Shown here: piece after piece, positions 18,205 through 24,619 of the stretch
Position numbering within the stretch: position 1 is the first letter of the stretch
How the letters are laid out: the number at the start of each line of letters is the position of its first letter
Source: Sphingomonas immobilis
GTDB lineage: Bacteria > Pseudomonadota > Alphaproteobacteria > Sphingomonadales > Sphingomonadaceae
Reading direction: 5' to 3'
DNA length: 64,000 nt
Assembly (NCBI RefSeq): GCF_030580995.1
Contig: NZ_JAUQSZ010000010.1
Coordinates: 62,001-126,000, forward strand
Translations under genes and position numbers: made by a program
The notes under the pieces: model-generated
Database searches by the model: none
What the model was told of the DNA's origin: nothing
The model's input: only the letters and a program-made list of their open reading frames with translations

Positions 18205-19331
18205 GCATATCTCCGAGCAGGCAAGGTCAGAGTAAGCGCCGATGCGATCAGCGCACCTGCCTCCGCGACCTCTTCTGCAGAATTGAAACGGCCAAGGCCA
18301 ATGCGGACGGCGCCGTCTCGCGCCCAATCGGGCATATCCATCGCTGAGAGCACGTGGGACGGCCCGGGCGCACCTGACTGACAGGCAGCGCCGGTCGAGA
18401 CGGCAACCTTGCCCCAAAGGCGTGCCACGACCGCTTCACCGGGCAGATGCGGGGTGGAAATATGGAGGCTGCCGGCGAGACGCGCAGTGGGATCACCATT
18501 GATACGCAGATCCGGTACGGCGGCCGTCAGGTCTGCCTGCAGACGGTCGCGCAGGTATGCCAAGCGGGTTTCGTCCGCGTCTCGTTCGGCAACACGCAGA
18601 TCGAGTGCATAGGCGAGCGCTACCGCCGCCGGCACGTCCGGGCTGCCGAACACATCGTGCGCAAGAGTTTCTGCATGCCCGCAAAGTGCACCGATAAGCG
18701 CGCCGCTACGCCGCGGGCCGTACAGCTTGGCACCGCTGACCACAATCAGATCGGCCTTCGCCAGGGCCGGCATTGCGAGACGCCCCGCAGCCTGGCTGGC
18801 GTCGACCAGATGCCGGGCACCGGCAGCTCTTACCACTGCACAGATGTGGGCGAGATCGGTGATCGTGCCGACCTCGTTATTGGCGGCCATCGTGCAGACG
18901 AGATCCACGCTATCCCGAAGCGCAGTCGCGAGCGCCTCGACCACCGGCGCGCCCTGGGCATCGACCGGAAGAATCGTCAGCTGCAGGCGGCCGCCGCGCT
19001 CAGCGTGGCGTAGCGCCGACAGCAGGGCCGGATGCTCGACAGCGGTCGCAGCGACGCGCGCGACGCGGCCGACGGTCCGCGCAATCGCGTCCTCGACCGC
19101 AAGCCAGAGTGCGGCAGACGCCCCGGGTGTGAACGTCACGACGTCCTCACGGCTCTCGATGGCTCGAAGGACAGCCTCTCCCGCTGCATCCAGTGCCTGC
19201 CGGGCCGCGACGCCCACTGCGTGCTCGGCACTATGAGCATTGCCGGGATTGTCGAGCATGGCGGCGCGGTGACGATCGGCAACACGTGGATCAACTGGCG
19301 TCGCAGCCAAATTATCGAGATAAATAGTCAA
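18201..19331 (-). CDS. sspA: SspA/DndA-like cysteine desulfurase
   Basis: The 376-residue enzyme is a pyridoxal-phosphate cysteine desulfurase (NifS/IscS class) that supplies sulfur for DNA phosphorothioation. It shows IYLDNLAATPVDPRV at the N-terminus, CTMAANNEVGTI, the PLP-lysine region VVSGAKLYGPRRSGALIG (about residue 187) and the catalytic cysteine loop STGAACQSGAPGPSH near the C-terminus. The only start that keeps the conserved N-terminus is a TTG at 19331, which would make sspA weakly translated. It heads the sspABCD operon and is divergent from the GIY-YIG gene. Confidence 0.88.
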   Translation of the reverse strand: MTIYLDNLAATPVDPRVADRHRAAMLDNPGNAHSAEHAVGVAARQALDAAGEAVLRAIESREDVVTFTPGASAALWLAVEDAIARTVGRVARVAATAVEHPALLSALRHAERGGRLQLTILPVDAQGAPVVEALATALRDSVDLVCTMAANNEVGTITDLAHICAVVRAAGARHLVDASQAAGRLAMPALAKADLIVVSGAKLYGPRRSGALIGALCGHAETLAHDVFGSPDVPAAVALAYALDLRVAERDADETRLAYLRDRLQADLTAAVPDLRINGDPTARLAGSLHISTPHLPGEAVVARLWGKVAVSTGAACQSGAPGPSHVLSAMDMPDWARDGAVRIGLGRFNSAEEVAEAGALIASALTLTLPARRYA

Positions 19332-19463
19332 AATACGCCGGCCCCGAGATCGTGGGGACCACGCTACACGACGCAGATTCAGAGGTCATCAGTGGAATGT
19401 CCCGGTGCGGCGTATAATCGCGAGCATGTTGCAGAAACGCCCATTCCGCGCTGTATCCACCGG

Positions 19464-20264
19464 ATGACGATGAACGCTCCCCGCAGTGAAGCGCCTTCTT
19501 CAGAGCCGCGGCGCCGCAATCCCGACTGGACACGCGACGAGACGATTCTGCTCATGGATCTTTATTTGAGCGCGCCGCGCGCCAGCAAGGCGCACCCTGA
19601 GGTTGCAGCGCTTTCGGCTTTGCTTCGGGCGGCCGCCCGACGGACAGGTCTGGTCGTATTGGCGTCGTTCCGTAATCCCGCGGGTATTGCCATGCGGCTT
19701 CGCAATTTCGGGCGGCACGATCCGCATGCGCCGCCTTCGCGCGATTCCGGTCTGCGTCCTGGCGGAGCTATTGACGCTGAAATCTGGGCGGCGTTCGGCG
19801 GAAATAACGCAGCGCTTGCCGCAGAGGTCAATCGGATTAGGCGAGGACTGAGGGCGGAAGATTGGCTGCCGCACCAGCGAAGTTCGCGCGGTCCTGCCCC
19901 GGTGATCGGAACCCGTAGGACAGTCTTCGCGGACGGACCTACAAGCGTCTATCTGTTACTCATTGACGGGCCGATTTCGGTTCTGGCGCCGAACATGTTG
20001 CCAGTGGACGGGGCATCGCTCGTCAAGATCGGCAGAACCAACGATCTCGATCGCCGCCTGTCGGAGCTGGCAAGTGGTCTGCCAAGACGCGCGGCCATTC
20101 ACTACATTCCAATTGGCGTCAGAAATTTCAAATCTGGCGCGGACGCGCATTCCTTCGAGCGAACCTTACTCGACCAGTGTGATCAACGCGGCTGGTCGCT
20201 CGGCGGCGAGTTCGCATACGCGCCTCTAAAGATCGTGAAAAAGATGCTGCTCGGTAAGAGCTGA
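19464..20264 (+). CDS. Putative endonuclease: McrA/HNH-type head domain plus GIY-YIG/T5orf172-like domain
   Basis: The 266-residue protein has two recognisable parts. Residues about 19-90 (NPDWTRDETILLMDLYL, then HPEVAALSALLR and SFRNPAGIAMRLRNFGRHDP) match the head domain found in front of many HNH restriction endonucleases of the ScoMcrA type. The C-terminal part (about 155-260; VYLLLIDGP, then LVKIGRTNDLDRRLSEL and HSFERTLLDQ) fits the T5orf172/MUG113 branch of GIY-YIG nucleases. No HNH motif is present. It is divergent from sspA with 132 bases between starts. I infer a modification-linked nuclease. ATG 19464 or ATG 19470 may be the start. Confidence 0.72.
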   Translation: MTMNAPRSEAPSSEPRRRNPDWTRDETILLMDLYLSAPRASKAHPEVAALSALLRAAARRTGLVVLASFRNPAGIAMRLRNFGRHDPHAPPSRDSGLRPGGAIDAEIWAAFGGNNAALAAEVNRIRRGLRAEDWLPHQRSSRGPAPVIGTRRTVFADGPTSVYLLLIDGPISVLAPNMLPVDGASLVKIGRTNDLDRRLSELASGLPRRAAIHYIPIGVRNFKSGADAHSFERTLLDQCDQRGWSLGGEFAYAPLKIVKKMLLGKS

Positions 20265-20279
20265 GCCGTCAAGCGTTAC

Positions 20280-20630
20280 TCAATGCGCCATACCGGTGCC
20301 GCCCCAAGGCATTTGGTCGAGCCGTCGGCTCTCGCCCAATAGTCCCTGCTTCGCGTCGCGTTCGGCATCCACAAAATGCGCCAGCAGACCCTTGCGCATC
20401 GTTTCAACGAATTGACGCTGGTCGCGTTTGGTCGGGAATGCGTCGACCATCATCGCGAGAGTCGCAATCACCTGCAGCAGGCCGTCGATCGTCGGGAAAA
20501 AATCGATCGCGCCGGCACCCGGCCCCTCCTCCGGCATCGCATGGAGGCTGGTCAGCGCTCCCATGACGGCGGTGTAAGCGAGCGCCTGGCTCATCTTCAT
20601 CTGCTCAAGCTGATCCTCGTTATAGCCCAT
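20280..20630 (-). CDS. Hypothetical 116-residue protein
   Basis: I do not recognise this protein. It is soluble, mostly alpha-helical, with an N-terminal MGYNEDQLEQMKMSQALAYT and a central hydrophobic helix (TIDGLLQVIATLAMMVDAFP). The end converges on the GIY-YIG gene with a 15-base gap, and its start is divergent from the small gene at 20770. It marks the right edge of the defence island and may belong to it or to the ICE backbone. Confidence 0.55.
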   Translation of the reverse strand: MGYNEDQLEQMKMSQALAYTAVMGALTSLHAMPEEGPGAGAIDFFPTIDGLLQVIATLAMMVDAFPTKRDQRQFVETMRKGLLAHFVDAERDAKQGLLGESRRLDQMPWGGTGMAH

Positions 20631-20769
20631 CGTTTCATCTCCATGGCGTCGCCAAGCGACTCGCGGAAACGAAACATATCAGGAACACTTCGCTTGCGCG
20701 ATGTTCTAATTTCGTTCTAGCCAGTGTGCCGCCGCCAATCGGGCGATTCGACAGTCATGGAGCTTAGGA

Positions 20770-20985
20770 ATGCAGCACGATCTGCAACTGCGTGCGGCTG
20801 CGCGCGTGATTTACGACGCCTGCTACCCGAGCGAGGACTGGGCGCCAGTCGGGTTCGACGACGCCGAACGCTATGGGACGGTCCATTATCGCCAGGCGGT
20901 CGGCGCCGCGCAGCAGGCGCGTGCCGTACTGGTCGACCGGACCATCCAGCCCTCGCTGTTCGCGACGGACCCGGCGCTCGCCTGA
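20770..20985 (+). CDS. Hypothetical 71-residue protein, first of three accessory genes
   Basis: A short acidic protein without a family I know (MQHDLQLRAAARVIYDACYP ... SLFATDPALA). A TAGGA lies just before the ATG. It is followed after five bases by the gene at 20991 and then by the one at 21451, so the three probably form one transcript. Coding is supported by the tight spacing and typical high-GC codon use. Confidence 0.55.
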   Translation: MQHDLQLRAAARVIYDACYPSEDWAPVGFDDAERYGTVHYRQAVGAAQQARAVLVDRTIQPSLFATDPALA

Positions 20986-20990
20986 AGCGC

Positions 20991-21449
20991 ATGGATGCGA
21001 TCGAACGGATCAATTGGTTGGCGCATCGATGGCCGATCAAGAAGCGGACCTTCCCCTACGGCCGGTGGACGTTCCACATCGGCGAGATCGATGGGGACCG
21101 CGTCTTTCAGACGGACAGCGCGGAGGAATACGACCGGTTGATGCAACAGCAACGGCCGATCTGCCTCGCCCGCTTCATCGCCGGGCAGAAGAGGCTGCAT
21201 CCGGCTGTCGTGCTCGTGGTCGCCGATACGTACCGCCTTGGCCGCATCCCGCCGGAACTCTGGTGCGGATATGACGCGGTCCATCTCATCGACCTGCCAC
21301 CTGTAACGCTGATATCGGCAAAGGCCCGCGCCATTTTTCCCGATTGGCCGCAGGCGATGATCCGCGTGGTGCGCCAGGACGGACTTGGCGCGCTCAACCT
21401 GAGCGCCGCGCCAGATGCCCGCGGTCCGCGCCTGCGCGCCGTCGCATAA
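20991..21449 (+). CDS. Hypothetical 152-residue protein
   Basis: The reading frame from ATG 20991 (MDAIERINWLAHRWPIKKRT) gives a soluble protein with a patch of beta-rich hydrophobic segments (AVVLVVADTYRLG, DAVHLIDLPPVTLISAKARA). I see no catalytic motif. It is the second gene of the small plus-strand group, five bases after its neighbour and directly followed by the zinc-finger-like gene. Likely ICE cargo of unknown role. Confidence 0.55.
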   Translation: MDAIERINWLAHRWPIKKRTFPYGRWTFHIGEIDGDRVFQTDSAEEYDRLMQQQRPICLARFIAGQKRLHPAVVLVVADTYRLGRIPPELWCGYDAVHLIDLPPVTLISAKARAIFPDWPQAMIRVVRQDGLGALNLSAAPDARGPRLRAVA

Positions 21450-21450
21450 C

Positions 21451-21765
21451 GTGGGCCGATACGACCAGCATGGCGGCCAGGTGCCGACGACATTGTTCGA
21501 GGCCGCGGCCTTTCATCACACCATCAAGGCGCGGTGCCCGTCCTGCGAGCATGTGGCGATCTTTCATGCAGCCGCGCTCTGGTGGCTGTTCCAGCGCAAA
21601 CATTGGTCGGATCATTTCGATTATGCGGGCGAGCGCATGAAATGCACAGGGTGCGGTCGACGCGGCATCCGGATCGTGGCGGTGCGCGAGTCTCCGACCG
21701 TTACACATCTCCCTCTGCCTGGCGATCACGAATGGAAACGCGCGGTGAGCCGGTTCCGCAGCTAG
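21451..21765 (+). CDS. Small zinc-ribbon-like hypothetical protein
   Basis: The GTG at 21451, one base after the previous stop, opens a 104-residue protein. It has CPSCEHVAIFH in the first half and MKCTGCGRRGIRI in the second, a CxxC...CxxC pair that could bind zinc. The ending (PLPGDHEWKRAVSRFRS) is basic. No specific family is recognised. Start choice rests on the coupling to the upstream gene; an in-frame ATG at 21415 lies within that gene. Confidence 0.55.
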   Translation: MGRYDQHGGQVPTTLFEAAAFHHTIKARCPSCEHVAIFHAAALWWLFQRKHWSDHFDYAGERMKCTGCGRRGIRIVAVRESPTVTHLPLPGDHEWKRAVSRFRS

Positions 21766-21768
21766 ACG

Positions 21769-22326
21769 CTAGCCCTTCCATTTGCGGATGGCGGCCGCGT
21801 ATTTGGCTTCGGCGCGGTCGAGCGCGGCCTGAGCTTTTTCACGCTCAGCTGCCTGCGCCTTTTCCAGCTCTGCGCGACGCCGGTCGAGCGCTGCCTGTTC
21901 CGCCTTCAGCGCGCGATCAGCTTCGGCATGCCGGTCCGCCAGTTCTGCGAAATCCGCTTCAGCAGCATCGACAGCGTCGTGCGATGGCCGCGGTTTGGGC
22001 TTTGCCGCGCGCCGCGATCGCGACTCAGGTTTGGCGACATCGGGCGCGTCGTCCGACCCCTTCTCAGATGCCGACTGCTTCGCAGGCAGCAGCGCCGCGA
22101 TCTGCTCTGCAGTCGTTCCGCGCGACCGCTTGATGACCCTGCCGGGATTGTCGAGCGGTTCCTTGGTCAGCGCGGGATCTTCGACGATCTCGGCGATGCC
22201 GCGCGCGAACAGATTGTGCGACGAGCCCCAGGCTTCGAGCGCTGCCTTCTGGCTTGGCGCGGCGACATAGGCATCGTGGAAGCCGATCGGCGTCCGGTAG
22301 ACCTTGAGTTTCTTGCTTGCTGCCAT
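21769..22326 (-). CDS. Coiled-coil protein with A/K/E-rich C-terminus
   Basis: The 185-residue product starts MAASKKLKVYRTPIGFHDAY with a compact N-terminal part (about 1-65), a basic low-complexity linker (SRRAAKPKPRPSHD), and ends in a long charged coiled coil of alternating A, E, K and R. Similar sphingomonad proteins have been labelled TolA-like only because of that composition, so I give no function. Its start lies six bases after the end of the SRAP gene, and they may be co-transcribed. Confidence 0.6.
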   Translation of the reverse strand: MAASKKLKVYRTPIGFHDAYVAAPSQKAALEAWGSSHNLFARGIAEIVEDPALTKEPLDNPGRVIKRSRGTTAEQIAALLPAKQSASEKGSDDAPDVAKPESRSRRAAKPKPRPSHDAVDAAEADFAELADRHAEADRALKAEQAALDRRRAELEKAQAAEREKAQAALDRAEAKYAAAIRKWKG

Positions 22327-22331
22327 CGCCC

Positions 22332-22964
22332 TCAAACGATCGGCGCGGTCTTCCGCTTCACCCAGAGTTCGTCGGTGCGCTCCATCGCAATCAGCGCGTC
22401 GGGAAAGCAGCGCGCCTGAAAGGCCAAGGCATCGTCGTAGGAACCGTGCAGCCACTGATCCCATTCATCGGCGTGCAGCAGCACAGGCATTCGGTCATGC
22501 ACCGGCCGGATCGCCTCGTTGCAATCGGTCATCACCCCCGAATAGACCGGTCCCCATTCCGCGCTCTCGCGCCACAATCCAGCCCAAGCGAAGATCGGCT
22601 GATCGGTAACCGAGAACCATGTGCGGGTCTTGGCGCCCTTCGGGCCTTCAGCTTCCGCGAACGCGGTGAGCGGGATCAGGCACCGCCATTGCGGCCTCGC
22701 CGCGAGCCCCTTCCACATTGGCTTGGCGAGATCGGCGATGTTGTTCACGGGCTTGGGCTTGGCGGTCGGCGCCATCGTCTTCAACCGCAAGGGAAAGCCC
22801 CAGGTCATCGACTGCAGGATGCGTTCGCCATCCGCCTCGCGCACGACGAGTCCGGGTGTTCCGGGATAGACCTCCTCGCCGGCGTTCGACGCGACCGGAT
22901 TGCGCACGCGGAAATGCGCTGCAACTTCGGCTGCCGATTTGCGGACCGTGTAGAGATTGCACAT
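22332..22964 (-). CDS. SOS response-associated peptidase (SRAP/YedK family)
   Basis: The 210-residue product begins MCNLYTVRKSAAEVAAHF; Cys2 after methionine removal is the catalytic nucleophile of SRAP proteins, which form a thiazolidine crosslink to abasic sites in single-stranded DNA. RCLIPLTAFAEAEGPKG and CNEAIRPVHDRMPVLL (with the catalytic His) are also present. It shields ssDNA damage during replication and perhaps during conjugative transfer. The next upstream gene is a degenerate paralogue. Confidence 0.88.
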   Translation of the reverse strand: MCNLYTVRKSAAEVAAHFRVRNPVASNAGEEVYPGTPGLVVREADGERILQSMTWGFPLRLKTMAPTAKPKPVNNIADLAKPMWKGLAARPQWRCLIPLTAFAEAEGPKGAKTRTWFSVTDQPIFAWAGLWRESAEWGPVYSGVMTDCNEAIRPVHDRMPVLLHADEWDQWLHGSYDDALAFQARCFPDALIAMERTDELWVKRKTAPIV

Positions 22965-23020
22965 CGCCGGTCAGCCTATCAGGCGACCTGCGCGAGTCCA
23001 GTCGGGTCGGGCGCCTCCGA

Positions 23021-23677
23021 CTAGATCAGATCTATCTGTGTCGCCGCCGGCGGCGGATCGCCGCCGCGCCAGGGACTGTCGGTGTGGATCACCTCGATAC
23101 GCGCCGCCGCGACGGGCCGCCGAAACTGGAACGCGATCACATCGTCGATCGCGCCGCGCAGCCAGCGCTCGATCTCGCCCTGTTCGAGCAGGACCGGCAT
23201 GCGGTCGTTGTAGGGCATGACCGCGCTGTTCGCCTCCATCGTCATGCCGGCATAACACGGCCCGACATCGGGGATGTTCCGGCAAAATCCCGCCCACGCC
23301 ATGACGGCCGTGTCGTTCAAGGAAAACCAGGTCCGCGTCTTCTTGCCGGCATCACCGTCGGGATTGGCGAAATGGGTGATCGGGATGATGCAGCGATAGC
23401 GCGGATCGACCACCATCTGCTCCCACATCGGATTGGTGAGATCGGCGACTAATCCGATGATGCCGGGATCCTCACCACGGACGCGCATTTCGCGCGTCAG
23501 CCGCGGGAACCCCCAGCGCATCGATCGCAGCCGCTTTCGGCCGCCAGCTTCGAACATGACAACGCCCTGATCGCCTTCGACGACACAGGACGGCGCGGCG
23601 ACCGGCGCGGCGACCTCGGCACCAAGATAGGCCGCGGCGGCGTCGATCGACGTTCGAAGGCAGCGGAGCCGTGACAC
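23021..23677 (-). CDS. Second SRAP-family protein, lacking the catalytic Cys2
   Basis: The 218-residue product is a paralogue of the preceding SRAP protein: RYRCIIPITHFANPDGDAG, TRTWFSLNDTAVMAWAGF and NSAVMPYNDRMPVLLEQGE align with it. Its N-terminus is MSRLRCLRTSIDAAAAYLG, so residue 2 is Ser, not Cys, and the only nearby cysteine is at position 6. Unless Cys6 is exposed by processing, the DNA-protein crosslink chemistry should be lost. It may be an ssDNA-binding paralogue. A 56-base gap separates it from the intact copy. Confidence 0.8.
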   Translation of the reverse strand: MSRLRCLRTSIDAAAAYLGAEVAAPVAAPSCVVEGDQGVVMFEAGGRKRLRSMRWGFPRLTREMRVRGEDPGIIGLVADLTNPMWEQMVVDPRYRCIIPITHFANPDGDAGKKTRTWFSLNDTAVMAWAGFCRNIPDVGPCYAGMTMEANSAVMPYNDRMPVLLEQGEIERWLRGAIDDVIAFQFRRPVAAARIEVIHTDSPWRGGDPPPAATQIDLI

Positions 23678-23678
23678 C

Positions 23679-23879
23679 TTACGGGACCACGCCGTGCGGA
23701 CCGGGATCGACCATCAGGCGATCGAGCCGGGCGGCGATCTGCCGCCAGCGGTCGATGCCGCTTTGATCGTCCGCCCAAACGAGCGCGCCGATGCGCGCGG
23801 CTACGAACACCGGCGCGTCGGCGCCGTACATCGCGAGGACTTTCCTGGCCTCGGCCTGCCGTTCCGTCTCCGCGTCCAC
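23679..23879 (-). CDS. Small 66-residue protein (DUF6961-like)
   Basis: The protein reads MDAETERQAEARKVLAMYGA followed by DAPVFVAARIGALVWADDQSG and a helix WRQIAARLDRLM. The pattern of a helix, GADAPVFVAARIG and WRxIAARLDxL resembles small proteins seen widely in sphingomonad mobile elements (DUF6961 as I recall it). Its stop lies one base before the start of the second SRAP gene, so it is in that operon. Function unknown. Confidence 0.6.
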   Translation of the reverse strand: MDAETERQAEARKVLAMYGADAPVFVAARIGALVWADDQSGIDRWRQIAARLDRLMVDPGPHGVVP

Positions 23880-23891
23880 CGAACGACGCGA

Positions 23892-24227
23892 TCAGTGCGG
23901 CCAGCGCACAGCGAAGCCGCGCGCGATCATGTAATCGCCGATATCGGTGCCGTTGACCGAGCAGCGCGCAACGGTGCGGCCATAGCGGTCGAGCGACGAC
24001 CCGCCGCGCGGGCTCGCCGAAACGGCCTCGCAGCGTAGCGCGCGGCGATCGATCAGCGTGACGAGCGCGGCTTTCGAGGCGAACGGATCTCCCGGCGCGC
24101 AATCCCGCCCCGGCCGGCAATGGCCCGGCATTTCCGGCGCGTCGATCCGCGCCAGCCGCACGCGGGGACCATGGCTGCACTGGAGCGTGTCGCCATCGAT
24201 CACATAAGGGCTATCGCAAACGAACAT
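23892..24227 (-). CDS. Small thermonuclease-like (SNase) protein
   Basis: The 111-residue product carries the staphylococcal-nuclease core: VIDGDTLQCSHGPRVRLARIDAPEMPG, a later helix with DPFASKAALVTLID, and SLDRYGRTVARCSVNG. The Asp/Arg/Glu catalytic set (ArgLAR, the Glu of APE, and RYGRT) is visible. There is no clear signal peptide, and the domain is slightly short. Such SNase-like genes are common ICE cargo. It lies 12 bases upstream of the DUF6961-like gene. Confidence 0.8.
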   Translation of the reverse strand: MFVCDSPYVIDGDTLQCSHGPRVRLARIDAPEMPGHCRPGRDCAPGDPFASKAALVTLIDRRALRCEAVSASPRGGSSLDRYGRTVARCSVNGTDIGDYMIARGFAVRWPH

Positions 24228-24352
24228 CCGTGCTCCGAATTCGGACCTGCTCTATCCGCCAAACCGATGCCCCCGAACAGCGCGATGTTGCGGCCAGGTC
24301 CACCACGGCATAGCATCGCTCCCGCCGAATGGCTCGGCCCCAAGGAAATGCC

Positions 24353-24547
24353 ATGATCCGTATCGTCATGCTCGCCGTCGCAACGCTCGCTCTCTCCTCC
24401 ACGCCCGCGCTTGCGGCCAAGCCGTGCAAGGATGCCAAGGGCAAGTTCATGAAATGCCCGGAGGCGGCCAAGCCCGTCGCCGGCGTCACCAAGGGCAAGG
24501 ATGGCCGGTGCCGGACCGCCAAAGGCAAGTTCGCCAAATGCCCCTGA
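24353..24547 (+). CDS. Small secreted basic protein (PsiF-like repeat)
   Basis: A 64-residue protein with a signal peptide (MIRIVMLAVATLALSSTPALA, cleavage after ALA) and a lysine-rich mature part with two related CKDAKGKFMKCP and CRTAKGKFAKCP repeats. The paired cysteines suggest two disulfide-closed loops in the periplasm. It is divergent from the SNase gene. Function unknown. The frame is open to a start at 24329, but ATG 24353 begins the signal peptide. Confidence 0.7.
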   Translation: MIRIVMLAVATLALSSTPALAAKPCKDAKGKFMKCPEAAKPVAGVTKGKDGRCRTAKGKFAKCP

Positions 24548-24619
24548 TCCGCGGCTGACGGCGCGCGCACGGGCGTTCGCGACGCCCGGCGCGTAGCGAG
24601 GTCATCGTCGCGCGCGCGG

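Noticed and set aside
13122..19331. Dnd (DndBCDE) phosphorothioation rather than Ssp
   Set aside because: There is no DndB, DndD (SMC-like) or DndE; DUF4007 plus a large P-loop ATPase fits Ssp.
20991..24547. Integrase or att site of the ICE
   Set aside because: No tyrosine or serine recombinase motif and no tRNA gene was found in the window.
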